From Acestrorhynchus altus (taxonomy: Eukaryota > Chordata > Actinopteri > Characiformes > Acestrorhynchidae): DNA of 64,000 nucleotides. Both the position numbers and the translations under genes were made by a program. The stretch covers positions 47,920,274 through 47,984,273 of the forward strand of contig CM067503.1 in assembly GCA_034509495.1 (NCBI GenBank). The letters are read 5' to 3'. The notes beneath the pieces were generated by a model. That model had not been told where the DNA came from. It worked only from the letters and a program-made list of their open reading frames with translations, and made no database searches. Positions 50,758 through 63,184 of this stretch are shown here, piece by piece. Numbering within the stretch: position 1 is the stretch's first letter; every line of letters starts with the position of its first letter.

Positions 50758-50940
50758 ACAGCCAACGCACTCAGAGGAAATGGCTGGGTCTCCAGCTCTG
50801 ATGCAGTGCCTGACAAACGCCTGTGCCGATCAGCATCACTGGGTCTCCAGCTCTGATGCAGTGCCTGACAAATGCCTGTGCTGATCAGCATCACACTGTG
50901 GAGAGAGCACCCACTCCGGCTGCCATAGGCAAGCAGCATG
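50758..50940. repeat. Dispersed repeat with 55-bp internal tandem duplication
   Basis: Copies at 50784-50838 and 50839-50893 are nearly identical (CTGGGTCTCCAGCTCTGATG start, GATCAGCATCA end). The flank GGACAGCCAACGCACTC matches 23740-23835, which has only a single unit. Confidence 0.8.
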
Positions 50941-51561
50941 GGATTCAAATCGCAATCCTTTGATCATAGTGGTAGAGCTTTAGACTGCTTAGACACTGCA
51001 AATGAAGGTGAAGAAGGCTTGGTCAGAACAGCCTGCTTCAAATAGCCATCCTGCAATTTCCTCAACTGGTCAAAATGTCTTTTAACGTGTCGTATAGGTC
51101 TGTCGTAGCAGACAATAATCTTGCACTAAGAATTAATTACTACCCAAAAATAACCTCTGACAGCTTTTAAAGGTGAATGCGGAAAAGACTTTTCAGTGTC
51201 CAATCATTTACTGATCTGCCCAAAACACGTGTGAAACAATCTACACTGACACTGTTATTATATGATTTGGTGTTGTTGACATCATGCACTCTGTTGACAC
51301 AATGAACCACTGTAAAACCACTTTAGATTTAGATTTAGATATATTAGCGTCAGGTTTCACCTCACTGTGGAATTTCTCTGGAATACGGTACAAAGCAACA
51401 TTATTTCTTCTTTCCAAAGAAAATAACTAATATCTTTGAGCTACTCTGAAGAGCACTGCCTTGGTTCCACTCTTCTCCTCGAGCCACCCAGCTAATGCAT
51501 GAAACCGTACAAAATCACCACCGTTCGCTCGAATCAATTCAACTTAATGAAGTAAGTCTTT

Positions 51562-51733
51562 AGGGTCAAAAATGACCCGCCACCACATTTAACTGCAGAG
51601 AAAATGTTCTTTCATGATTTTTTTTAACATGAATTTTGATCACTTTACCTAAAGTGTCTCCAAGATTGGAACAAGTTAAAAATGAAGCTCTTTTATTTTA
51701 GGGGTTTAGTAAAGGCAGGTCATTTTTGACCCT
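51562..51733. mobile_element. MITE with GGGTCAAAAATG inverted ends, copy 2
   Basis: Starts AGGGTCAAAAATGACCCGC and ends GGTCATTTTTGACCCT. It is shorter than the copy at 32123-32367 and shares the interior CTGCAGAGAAAA and GGGGTTTAGTAAAGGCAGG. Confidence 0.75.
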
Positions 51734-53134
51734 GGTCAGTGTTGTTATCCACTATGCCACACCAGCAGCTACTTTTGCAGTTAAGCATTTTAACTGATTA
51801 TGGGCAACAGCTGTCATTACTTCGTGCAAAATTTACAGTAGCAGTGCAGGTAGTGTGTCGTCATGTCAGGTGTGACGCAATCCTTTGACCTCCTAACCCC
51901 AGATCCAAGAGAATGAGCTACGTGGTGTACGGTCACCCCATGGGCCTTTGCTAGCAGGAGAAAGATCCGATTAGGCTCACTGATTGTGTCACTGATTGGG
52001 CCTTTGTGTCTGCCCTCCTGGCCAGTAACGGGACCCTGCAGGGGCTCTTGATTTCCAGAGCCTGCAGTGCAAAGTCTCAGTTCAATGGCAAGAAGTGGGA
52101 ACAGCCAGCCATTTTTTAGGCTTAATTAGCGTGAAATTGGCGACGTGGGCCGAGGCTGTCAGATGGGAAGACTGCGTTGTTTCCATGTTTCCATTGAACC
52201 AATGCTGATTAAGCGTTCTCATTGCTTGATAGCTCAGGCTGATACCCTCCCGCACCACCCCCCTCCAGTGCTCCCACTCATGGCAGTGGTGACGGCACTG
52301 GCAGAGGAGTCTGGGAGGCCGTGAGGCCCAGCCAGAGATACGTGCCGTTTCACAGGTGGAAATTGGTGGTGCATTTGGACTTGTTTTCTGTTCAGTGCTC
52401 CATGCTCGCAGTTGGCAGAGGCAGTGATGTTCAGAGCGAGTAGGAAACTCTCCAAGAGTCAGTGCGAAACAAAGAACAATGTGCAACCGAGGGCAATTAA
52501 CTACTGATTGCCTACTGATCATTCTCAGAGGACTTTTCAGGCCACTTGGGGTGCTTGAGGTGCAATCCTTACTACAACGAGGACATTCGTTTGTCTATAT
52601 TTGCAACAGTTCGAGTCAGCCTGTTTATGTGGAACCCGGGTGGAACCCTGTCTATGAACTGAACTTGTCGCTGCTTGCCTTTAAATGGCTTTCTGCAGTT
52701 TATCTCACACTTATGATCTCATACTTTCAGGGTGCTTCTGGGTTTCGATTTTATGACAGAGCGCTCAGTCACTTCAGGTTCCATACAACCTGCGCCACAA
52801 ATCAAGACACCGTCTCTCACGTTAGTTTCAGACATTTCTGGATCGTTTCAACCTAAACAGACGAGGAGTTTATAACACAGTCTTTTTGTCATCATACTAA
52901 CATTATGTTTGAAAGATCAGAATGAACTTAGACTTTATTTCAGTTTTCCTGCCACCTGACCTATTAAATCCAAATTCATGATCATTTGGATCATCATGCT
53001 GAGATGTTATTGAATCTCTGGTTGAAAATACCTTCAGCTCATCTGCTCATCATCTATATAGACACCTTGGATTCTGTGAATCTTCACTCTTCCTCCAGAC
53101 TCTAGCTTCAGCTGAGACTCCAGGACTGACATGT
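51734..53134. other. Intergenic stretch without a supported gene
   Basis: Open frames up to about 146 codons occur (for example 52082-52522 on the minus strand). None has flanking exons in phase or resembles a known domain. The 51.9-52.5 kb part is more GC-rich than its surroundings. Confidence 0.5.
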
Positions 53135-53300
53135 ATGGCATTTAGCTGATGATATACAGAGGAGGCCAGAGTAGTGTTAGGAGTCTCACCCAAGGCCTCT
53201 TAGTGGCATAGCACAGCATGGTTGCCCAGACTGGGAACTGAACCCCAGTCTCCCAGATGATTTTGATGAGACTATGATAGTGTGTCCTAGTAGACACATT
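53135..53300. repeat. Dispersed repeat family C, copy 1
   Basis: CATTTAGCTGATG, then GTTAGGAGTCTCACCCAAGG, CTCTTAGTGGCATAGCACAG and CCCAGACTGGGAACTGAACC. The order is shared with 55290-55500 and 63030-63180. It may be tRNA- or transposon-derived; the family is not identified. Confidence 0.6.
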
Positions 53301-53849
53301 AGACACATTATTTCTGGTCCTGAAAAAATTCATGACAAATGACCTTTTCAAATTATGACCAAACATGATGAAACACTGTTTCTCGTGGTATCTCTTTTTT
53401 TTCCCAACATTTGAGCATCATCATCTATTATGAGGGTGTTTGTAGGCCATATTTGACACTTGTTTTTCTATTTATTGTTCACACCCAATGCCATTCTGCA
53501 AAGAGGAATTCCAGATGCCAGCTGTTAGTTTACAAGACAGCTCTGATCCCCAGAGACAGCTCTCCAAGGCTGGCTCTCTTCCAACTCCAACTCCTCCAAA
53601 GCCATATAAGGCCGCTGATGATGTCGCATCATGCGGATATGGTGATGCATCTGCAAGTAATTCATTGTGAGACAATATTTTGTGGGAAGACTTTATAATA
53701 ATAACTGTTACACTGGCCATGTACGAAATGCAGTTTTAGAAATATGTATGGATCCTAAAGGTGGGAATTCCAAAACATTAAGTCCACCTGGTGCTACTCA
53801 TACATTTTAATATATAATAAGCCATAAAATAAAGTACCATTAAAATATT

Positions 53850-54062
53850 TAGGGAAACAGTCTTGCAACTAGAAGGTTGCTGATCTGATTTCCCTGAACT
53901 GGCAGGACATCAATGAAATGCCCATGTCCAAAGCACTGCCCTGCTCCCCTGGCACTGTGAATAGGGCTGCTCACCACCCTGGGCACGTGTGCTCACTGGT
54001 GTGGGAATTCACTCGTGTGTATGTGTGTGCATCACTGTGTGGATGGGTTAAATGTGCACCTG
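53850..54062 (+). mobile_element. tRNA-derived SINE
   Basis: Diverged copy of the SINE at 42110. It contains CTTGCAACTAGAAGGTTGCT, AATAGGGCTGCTCACC, GTGTGCTCACTGGTGTG, and the tail CACTGTGTGGATGGGTTAAATG. Confidence 0.7.
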
Positions 54063-54519
54063 CTTTTGGTCACATTCTGTGGAACATGTTCTTGAAAGTA
54101 CCTTTAATTTGGTGCGGAACGTCAGTCAGTTCGTAAATCTGATATGGTACCGGCTCTGTCGTGAACAGGGTCACGTCAAAGGGGTAGAGGATGTAAACGG
54201 TTGTTCTATAGAAAATGTAAAAGAAGTCTTTGAAGCACGTTGGATGGTTCGTACAGTTACAATCGCCATTGTTCGTATTAATCTTGATAAGCATGCCATC
54301 CTTCCACTGAAGGTGTGACAGCGATTAGCCTTAAATAAACTGCATACCTGCTGGTACATTCAGACACCCGTGTTGACGGAGTAAGAGATTTATTTTCCAT
54401 TGCATTTCATCACACTCACAAAACACGTGAATCAATTTCACCCCTTTCTTTTAGCTGAGATATTTCAATAATTATAGCTTGTTGTGCTCATGAGACACTA
54501 ATGCATGACACTCCTGTGT

Positions 54520-54520
<1 letters not shown>

Positions 54521-54562
<42 letters not shown>
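54521..54562. repeat. (GT)n microsatellite
   Basis: About 40 bases of GT with a CGTGTG interruption. A separate CA array with CAGACA interruptions follows at 54826-54884. Confidence 0.9.
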
Positions 54563-54565
<3 letters not shown>

Positions 54566-54929
54566 GTGCATGCATTCTGAGGTTAAACGTGTCGTCACCT
54601 GGCCAAAAAAACCATGAGAACTGATAGACTGATAGGCGCTTTACTCTGCAGTGATAGGTTTACATCTTATCAATGACCTGCCCTTTTCACACGTTCTATT
54701 TACAAAAGGAAATTACTAACTCTATTTTTGTCCCCAAACATCCCGATACTGGTAGGTGGAGGCAGGAGAACTTTTGTCCCAATGAATAACTACCGGATGA
54801 GTCTACTGCTGTGTGTGGGTTGCACACAGACACACACACACACACACACACAGACACACACACACACGCACACACACACACACATTTCATGTCCAGTCTT
54901 CTGTGATCAAGCAACAGGTAAGAGTGGCA

Positions 54930-55230
54930 GAGATAAAAAGTAATGTCTGGAAGACAGGTTTGCAAACCGAATTTTGAAACGCTCGGTACATTCCCACCAA
55001 CAAAAATAGGATCCGGAACCAAGTTCATTTGTTGTGAGAACCCAACATTCGTTTTTTTTAGCTGGAACCGTTGTGGGCTTGTCTACTTTTACAGGAGCAA
55101 TGATGTACCATTCATCTTGTGTAAATGTGGGACGGTTCACTGAAAAGCACCAAGGTTCTTATGAGCCTGAACGGAGCCAGTTCACGACCCAGAGTTTGTT
55201 TAGTGGAAAAGGCCTCTCTGAGGGTCCAAG
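54930..55230. mobile_element. MITE family B, inverted copy
   Basis: Its end GTTTGTTTAGTGGAAAAGGCCTCTCTGAG, together with the preceding ACCAAGGTTCTTATGAGCC and GAACGGAGCCAGTTCA, is the reverse complement of the start of the copy at 59780 (GGCCTTTTCCACCAAAAGAA ... GAACCTTGGT). It has no coding capacity. Confidence 0.6.
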
Positions 55231-55286
55231 ACTCAAAGACGTAGGGCATATCAGACAGTGGAGTTATGATACAAGTTAGAGTTTAA

Positions 55287-55510
55287 AAATTGGACAAAAA
55301 TGCTCTTATCCAGGGCGACTTACAAGGTTATTACAGAGGACCAGAGTGAGTAAAATTCATTTCTATAGCACATTTTAAACAGCTGCTGCAGAGTAGTGTA
55401 AGGAGTCTTACCCAAGGACTCTTATTGATGTAGCACAGCATAGACTCCCATACAGTGGGGTGGCTCACTGGTGGTATCTGGTGTGGTATTGCACCATACC
55501 AACCACAGGC
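55287..55510. repeat. Dispersed repeat family C, copy 2
   Basis: Begins with GCTCTTATCCAGGGCGACTTACA, a very common fish repeat core. It continues through GTAAGGAGTCTTACCCAAGG, CTCTTATTGATGTAGCACAG and ATACAGTGGGGTGGC. Confidence 0.6.
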
Positions 55511-56551
55511 TGAAGCAGAAGAAGAACTGTGCAATCAAATGCTGCAACTTTACTGAACAATGTCAGAAAAAAGACTGACTGCATTATACATCACGACATA
55601 GACCATATAATCAGCCTTGACAATTAAAACACCTGCCTAAAATTAAGTCCCCTCGTGTCCTGAAAACAGCTCTGTCTTATGGCACAGAGTCCACAAAGCT
55701 TCTGAAGGTGTTATGTGGTATCTGGCGTCAACACATCAGCAGCAGGTCCTTGAAGTCTCCTCATATAAACATTAAATATAGCAAATATATTACATTTTGT
55801 TTCTAATTTGTTCAATTCAGAAAGTAAAGGTGTCACTGATTTTTTTGCGTCCTACAAAGACCGATTGCTCTAAAAATAAAACAGGATGATTGAGACAATA
55901 AGAACACAAAACATTTTCACTAGAAGCTCAGTTCCTCCAAAGAATTCTTCTTAACACTTAACACCAAAACAAGCTGTAAAGATAATCTCTGCTGGCTTAA
56001 AGTATTTTCCACTTTCTACACACCTTTCTGCAGAGTCGAACAAAAGGCACGATGAACAGATAAGTAGAATAAAGGGATGGGGTTAGAACTGAGAGCACGG
56101 TGACGGACATATGATGCAAGAAGATCAGTATCATTGCTAGTCAAGAGGCCTAGTTCTGCTCCTGCAGCGCAAGGACGCAAGCTATTGCATTGCATCTACA
56201 CAAACACACTTTAAAATGATCCACAGCCTGGAGAAAAACCCAAATTCATATATCTGAATTATTAAAAAAGAGGAGGATAAATACATATATTTATTATTGA
56301 ATGTATTAATACATGTAATAACGATAAATAATAATAAACAAGGTGCAGTAAATAGCAAAATGAATCACAGATGTGAGAAGATGTGTATGAATATAGTATC
56401 TAATGAGTAAAGAATAAACAGCAGCACTGATAAAGTGTCACCATAAAACTATTTTTATCAAATTTAAAACTGTTTGGCAAAAAGTCTTTGAAGAGACAAG
56501 TGAACAAAGGTTCTATTCAAGGTAAAAACCTAATTTGACTTGATTACTATG

Positions 56552-56630
<79 letters not shown>
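56552..56630. repeat. (CA)n microsatellite
   Basis: About 78 bases of uninterrupted CA. The flanks from 55510 to 57865 show no gene that I can support. Confidence 0.95.
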
Positions 56631-56632
<2 letters not shown>

Positions 56633-57865
56633 AACACTAGATTTTCTTCATCTCAAACCCTAACCTCCATCGAACCTGCTTCTTCAGTCCAATCAAGGTC
56701 AGCTTCCTCCTGACGTTTTCTCCATTTGTCATCACGTTGTGAATTTGGAGACTGATAGACAATAATAGGACACCCCTGAAAACAGGGTCTAAGAACATCA
56801 GTGGTTAAAAATACTGTAATTTCTGTGGCATAAAACAAGAGAGTTTCCCTCTTCGACACACTTCAACCCAAAAAAATCTTTAAAATAAACATCAGATGTG
56901 CGTCAGAAACGCATCACTTTTGCGTAATAAGACTGATTTATTATGGTCACACTGTAAAACGTGGTTTATCTGTTCAACCTAAAAATACTTCATGTAGTAA
57001 CAAGCAGCTGAACGGCTTTTTTCAACCCAAAAACCATGAATTACATCATGATTACGTTAATTAAAGTCTTAATTTGAGGTAAAAAAAAACCTTGATTCAT
57101 GTCCTTTTTACTACATAGGTTTGATTGAACATGATCTACGTCATACAGTGTATTATTATTGATCTGAATCCTGATTTCTCCCGCATACACACTTTACCAG
57201 GTCAGTAATGAGTACTTTAAATAACCTTCTCCTGCCACGAACAATTATGAAAAGAAACCTCGGACCCTTTCTCAAAGAACGGGCCTTTTCTTGTCTCCCG
57301 ATCTGTGGAAATGTGTGCTAAAAGCCACCATGAACTGGTCGATCTGCTGTACAGTCAGAAACATGAGCGAAGCTGTTGTTGACTCATTTTTTCTGGCCTG
57401 GCCACGGGTCAGAGTCTTGGATGTGGCCATGCAGGACACCGCTGTTAATTGGAAATGAAAATGTGCACGTATCTGGGCTTTCCCAAAGGACTGCATCATT
57501 CTGTCTCTCTCTGTCTCTTCATCTAACACGCACACTTGTCACTTGTCTGTGTGCAAGTCTCTGTGTTTTTTGTGTTTTTTAATTACTCACGGTTGACTAG
57601 ACAAAGCTGCCTGGAAAAAAGACTTGGCATCTCTAAATGCTCGTTTGTGACTGATGGTCTGGAGCCAGAACCAGTAAGTGTCTTTAGTAACTGTACTGGT
57701 TTTATATAGAACAACTTAAAGAGCCATTTGAACTCTTAAAACAGGAATCGTGAACCCTCCGAAATTTTAAATTCAAAGGAAAAGGTTCTTTAAAGAACAC
57801 TGTAAGCATGTTTCTATAGCATCACAATGTTCTATTGCTTACTGCTGCATATCATTTTCACGCCC

Positions 57866-57995
57866 CCTTCATTTGATGGCACGTCCCCCTCATTTGATGG
57901 CACGTACCCCTCATTTGATGGCACGTCCCCCTCATTTGATGGCACATACCCCTCATTTGATGGCACGTCCCCCTCATTTGATGGCACGTCCCCCT
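57866..57995. repeat. 21-bp minisatellite, about seven units
   Basis: Units close to CCCTCATTTGATGGCACGTC. The period of 21 keeps frames open on both strands (PSFDGTS one way, SNEGDVP the other). The lack of neighbouring exons or conserved sequence argues against a gene. Confidence 0.9.
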
Positions 57996-58166
57996 CACCA
58001 AAACAAGGCCAAAAGTCTGAAACTGAAAAAATGGGATGGATAGTGAAACTCAACTGAAACTGAAAAAGATGTATTTGAAACTATAAGCAAATAAGGTTTG
58101 AACCTGAAAATATCATGTTTGAAATGTACCAACTTATACATCGAATTGAAAAATGAAAATAAATGA

Positions 58167-58328
58167 TTACCGTATTTTCTGGACTATAAGCCGCTACTTT
58201 TTTTCCACGCTTTAAACCATGTGGCTTATAATGACGTGCAGCTTTTTCTTCTTATATATGTTATTTTCCAGGTTTTTTTATTTGCGGCTTATATTCGGGT
58301 GCGCCTTATATTCTGGAAAATACGGTAA
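58167..58328. mobile_element. Palindromic MITE with ACCGTATTTTC ends
   Basis: Starts TTACCGTATTTTCTGGACTA and ends in the complementary TCTGGAAAATACGGTAA, enclosing inverted GGACTATAAGCCGC / GCGGCTTATATTC-type segments. The whole 162-base element can fold on itself. Similar elements are widespread in animal genomes; I do not recall the family name. Confidence 0.8.
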
Positions 58329-58744
58329 TTCAAAGGAATTCCTGAATTATATTTAAACTGGAAAAAGTTCTTGACTTGAGATTTCAGTTTTCTTTTTACT
58401 TTTACCCCCAGTTCTGCTCCATAGATCACGCTGCAGGTGATTTAAATGTGTTTTTATTGGCAGCTCTTCTTGGTGTGTGTATGATTGTGGGTTGGTGCTG
58501 GTACTACTGGCTGTTTTTTCTTCAGAGTGCTGCTGGCAGGTGGTCTGCGGGACTGGACTGAGTCCAGAAACTGCATTTCTTTTACAGTTTTATCACCTCT
58601 TGTTCATGTACAGTAGATAAACCTACTTACTAAAAAATAACGGCTTCTGAGTGACTTTATGGGCTTTTATGTCCCCTTGCTCCCATAATACTGGTCGTGG
58701 TGGTTTTAAGGTGGAAGGGCTGACACAGGTTTGGGACACACCAG

Positions 58745-58975
58745 ATTTCAAGTCAAGTCAAGTCAGTCAAGCCTTTTTATTGTCTTTACAACTGAGTACA
58801 GGTACACAGTGCAATGAAATTACGTTCCTCCGGAACCAAGGTGCAACATGGAGCAGCAATACAATAGGACGACATAAAGTGCAAACACTACAATAAATAC
58901 AATAAATACAGTAAACAAGAGACAGTTTAACAGACAGGACAGGACAGGACAGGACAATACTAAATTCCGGCAACC
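58745..58975. mobile_element. Dispersed fish repeat with TCAAG start
   Basis: TCAAGTCAAGTCAGTCAAGC then TTTTTATTGTC, a GTACACAGTGCAATGAAATT block, GTTCCTCCGGAACCAAGGTG and CAACATGGAGCAGC. This is a very common fish retroelement 3' segment; the exact family is not named. A GACAG short tandem run follows at 58930-58955. Confidence 0.6.
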
Positions 58976-59779
58976 ACATCTGGCCCTGTTCTGGGCTGTC
59001 GTTCCCTACAGTATCTACCAGATGTGGTTCATACTGGGTTGTATTAAATTTGCAATCTGGGCTGTTTTCCAGCAGGACAATGACCCAAAGATGCTTATTG
59101 TGAAAGAAAGAAAGAAATGGTTCTGGAGTGGCCAAAGCAAAACCCAAGTCCAAGTCCCAGGTGCAGCTAGTAAACACAGACTTGAGGGAGGTCGGTATTT
59201 ATGCAATCACTTATTTTACCTTTAATATTTTTATTTAATTGACATTAAAAACTTCAAATCAAATCATTTCTTTCTTTCTTCTTTAGCCTAATTTGGATGT
59301 TCAGGTGTGCGAACACCATTTACCTCCGCCTTGCATATCTCACTGGACTTTTACAGGCAGCCTGTGAGTGACAAGCGCGGTCTTAATGTTTTGTCTTTTC
59401 ATTATTGCGATTGTTATTGTGATCGGATATGTACAGCTGGTGAGTCACGCGCAGTAACCTTCAATGAAAGCTGCAGTAATAAATCACCAACACCGCCTGC
59501 ACGGGTGTATATTTACCAACCACAATCAATTCCTATATTTGAAGTCAACATGGAGTGTGTCAAACAAAAATGGCAATAAAAACAACAAGGAACACCTAAC
59601 ATTAGTTGCATATTGGGGCTAGAATGAGGGTACCGTCATTACACTTCCTGGTCATGACTGTTTTCATAACACAGAAACTCATTCAGAATTTAGGAAAATC
59701 ACTTAAACCACTTCTTAAGTGAGTTTTCACTTTGAATCAGGTACGAATACGACACAATATTACACAAAACCAACAAAAA

Positions 59780-60110
59780 TAACCCTGACAGGCCTTTTCC
59801 ACCAAAAGAACTCTGGTTCTTGAACTGGTTCTGTTCAGGCTTAGAAGAACCTTGGTGATTTCTAGTGAGCCGTTCAGCGTTTACACCAGTTTTATTCACC
59901 AGTCATGATCAGAGGGAGCTGCACAGTGTCAGTAAAAGGAAGTAAGAAGTGGAGCAAACAAACTTTTCAGGTTCTGGAACCTGTTTCTTTTCGTGGAAAT
60001 TGTGAAAGATTCACAATTCTTAACCACAAAGCGGAACTTGTTCCACATTGCTGGAAATGGACTATAAAAGAATCTATGTTTCCGAGTGGTGGTATGTTCA
60101 GGGAAGTACA
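59780..60110. mobile_element. MITE family B, copy 3
   Basis: Starts at about GACAGGCCTTTTCCACCAAA, continues GAACTGGTTCTGTTCAGGC and GAGCTGCACAGTGTCAGT, and has GCGGAACTTGTTCCACATTG near 60030. It is related to 32480-32720 and, inverted, to 54930-55230. Open frames inside are not gene-like. Confidence 0.6.
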
Positions 60111-60553
60111 ATGTTTCACTTTCTCTAATGTTTATTCACTAATTTCATGCTGACAAAAAAATTCAGATGTGTTTTTTTACCCCATTTTTTTATTTGTAAT
60201 AACAGCAAGAGACTGTCAGAGACCACATGTTGAAATCTTTATGGAAGAACGTATTTTTGAATGTAGAGACTTGAAAAGGAAATTAAACCGTGATCTCTTG
60301 GGTGTCTGTAAGCTGAGAATCTAAGTTTGTTGATGATATTTTATTATATGGCTTATTAATACAACAAAATATATGAGTACAGATTTCAGATGGACTTTTT
60401 CTTCAAGATCCCGCCGGCGGGATCCATGAAAACGGCTGGTCACAGCAGGACGAGCCTTGAAGTATTTAGTTCAGGGCAAAAGAACCAATATTTCAGGTTA
60501 TAAAAACTGCTTTAGTAAACTGGATTTTACTAAAAGCAGCTTATAATAACGGT

Positions 60554-60602
60554 TATTATTATTATTATTATTATTGTTATTATTATTATTATTATTATTA
60601 TC
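60554..60602. repeat. (TTA)n microsatellite
   Basis: About 48 bases of ATT/TTA with one TTG interruption. The surrounding 60110-61630 is without a recognisable gene. Confidence 0.9.
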
Positions 60603-61636
60603 ATTAAGTCATGATATGCCACAATGAATTACTCACAGATGCTTCACTGCACCGCAATGACATCATTATTTATGTGGTTTCTAATCATATGTGTACTGTG
60701 CTGGTCAGTGACGGTGTGACTTTGCCCTCACTGTAAGGACATGAGTGGCTAAGCAGATACATACTTGTAAAAGCGAGCATATTATAACATTTGTGTACTA
60801 TAAATAGAGGTCTTTTACTTGTTTACTAACACCGTTACAGTGTTTAGGCCAGTACACAATGCCGGCAAACTAGATGCGGGTTCAATTTATTGTACAAACA
60901 GGGGGTTTGAGGAAGTGAGACTTCTTATGGGCATTAGCGGAAATCACTGGTCTCTTTCAGTCATGGAATTTTTTAAGATGTAGCCCTAAAAATGCAATGC
61001 TGTTTAGACTTGAGGTTTTCAAGTTATTCTGCCGAATAAACAGCGTTCTAAGAAGGTCCTCTCCATGCTGAAGACCGGCCTGATTTCGGTAGATCGGATC
61101 CCAAAGCTGACCGGAGATCAGGTGGGTGTTTAGAGCCACTTGATGTTTACAGTGAAGTTAAACTGGTGTGCTGTGTATAGAAGCCTGAGGCTTGATAAGC
61201 AATGCCTTGTTTAGCAGGTGGACGGGAAGCAGTGACGTACTGAATGGAGCAGATGCTGGACACACTTGTGGTCAAACAGAAACATAGGAGCAATTTATTG
61301 GTCATGTAAACACGGACACTTGCACACACATAAACAATGCACACGTGCTGGGGTGTCCATTCACTCTGGCGACGTATACACGGGCTGTAGGAGATTTAGA
61401 AAAAGCTACATTTTCCAAGTAATGATTCTCTTTGCTTTAAAAAAAAATCAGATCCTCACGATAATGCCCTATATGAGCAAGTGTCCCAATACTTTTGTCC
61501 ATAGTGTAACAGCCAATTCACCTGTCAGGTATGTTCAAGTGGAAACTAACATAAAATCAGAAAGAACACACCAAACTGCCCACAGGCAGAAACCCAAGCA
61601 AGGATCAGAACGACAGCCTCGGGCCCTTGGACACAG

Positions 61637-61643
61637 ACACACA

Positions 61644-61692
<49 letters not shown>
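61637..61692. repeat. (CA)n microsatellite
   Basis: About 55 bases of CA with a CAGACA start. It is non-coding. Confidence 0.95.
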
Positions 61693-61694
<2 letters not shown>

Positions 61695-61796
61695 TCAACT
61701 GTTTTGTTACCTGCATAATCTAATCTTAATTAGATAATGAATAAAATGAATTAGAATAAATAGAATTATTTATATAGTTCTATTTAAAAGTGCATG

Positions 61797-62060
61797 AATG
61801 AAGTACATTATGATGTATAACAGTGCAGAGGGGGCAGGGATGCAGATAAGTGGCCGTGCAAAGCTAATCAAGGGACAGCGTCCTTGTTAATAAAGTGGCA
61901 GTGCAGAGGTCAGCAGGGTCAGAGTCTGCTGGTGTGGGAGTGGAGGGTCCACATCTGCCAGATGAGAGGAGGGTGAAAAGTCTCTGGTTCGATGACGTTT
62001 CTCACCCTGGACAGAGGTGTGGACTGTAACAGGTCAACCTTTTTACGAAGCTTCAGTCCC
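61797..62060. mobile_element. LINE-associated dispersed repeat, fragment 2
   Basis: TATAACAGTGCAGAGGGGGC, GTTTCTCACCCTGG and ACTGTAACAGGTCAACC match the order of the 35365-35930 element. Its interior is different or deleted. Confidence 0.45.
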
Positions 62061-63029
62061 TGATGCTGCTTCCTTGACAGAACAACTGTCACAAATGTAT
62101 GAACAGCACCTGTGGATCAGTCACTGAGAGCATGACAGTCTCTGGTCCTGTTCTGTTAACTTCTGCCGGAGAAAGAAGTGGCAACCTTGAACTACCTTCT
62201 GACCTCTCTGGAGGTTTGCAAGCAAAACATCCGGTGTGTGACACAGGAGGGTCTCTGATAAATCTGTGTACAGTACGTTTGTTTCATGCCTTTGCCGAAC
62301 ATGTGGGTGAAACGGTGTGGAAATAGTTTGTTGTCATCTGGAAAGATCTGGAAGCATAAACTAGTGCCGTGTTGAGCAAGAGCAACTGGAGCAGACCCTC
62401 ATACGCAGCTGCTAGATGACATATTAATAGTAGTATTCAGCATTCATGAGGGAGAGGCTGAAATAAAAAAAAAAGGTTCAATTTTTGAGGTTCCATTAAT
62501 AAAAGATTTGCATGCTCAGGCCCACAGACAAGTCTAAATCATTTTCCAAACGTCAGTCACCACCGACACTGTAATATAGCCCAAGACTAGATGTAACCAA
62601 CATCCAGAGACAGTGACAACTACCCGAAGTTCAAATTTCCAGATGCTCCTTTTACATTAGACCTGTAAAGACCTCGAGAAACACTTGATTATGATGAATG
62701 AATTCTCCATCACAGTACGACGGCAGTGCCACCTAGTGGGTGCCAAGAAGCCTAGACAACTCAGGCTAGACCATTGTTTTCATGTCTAGAGAGGGCTCCC
62801 CAAATGAGACCCGTGATCAGTGAAAGTGCACCAGCACACCCCCGTCTTTCCACAGGGGAAGGCGAAGTGGAATGAGGGTTTGCACTGCATTACGCAAGCA
62901 GAAACCTTGACCAGTCACAGGGTAGCGTGATCCCTCCCTTAGACATGCAGTAACAGGGAGTGAATATCTGATATCTCCAGTCATTCAGAGACTGAGGTTA
63001 AGCAAGCTGCTGGTTGAGAGTTTGTGTAT
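62061..63029. other. Intergenic, no gene recognised
   Basis: Only short open frames without splice-supported neighbours. No repeat that I can place. Confidence 0.5.
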
Positions 63030-63180
63030 TTACGTTTACCTGATGCTCTTGGACTTGGATAGCTCGCTCAAGGAGTCTTATTGGTGTAGGACAGCATAGT
63101 GGCCCAGACTGGGAATCAAACCTCGCTCTCTCTCCCTCATGGTGTGGTGGCGTTATCTGCTGCACCACACCAACCACTCT
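63030..63180. repeat. Dispersed repeat family C, copy 3
   Basis: TTTACCTGATGCTCTTGGACT, AGGAGTCTTATTGGTGTAGG, ACAGCATAGTGGCCCAGACT and a C-box-like GGGAATCAAACC; the order matches 53135-53300 and 55287-55510. Confidence 0.55.
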
Positions 63181-63184
63181 TCAC

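Noticed and set aside
52082..52522. 146-codon minus-strand open frame as a gene
   Set aside because: Not similar to any family I know, no flanking exons in phase. Two other frames overlap, so it is likely chance in a GC-richer stretch.
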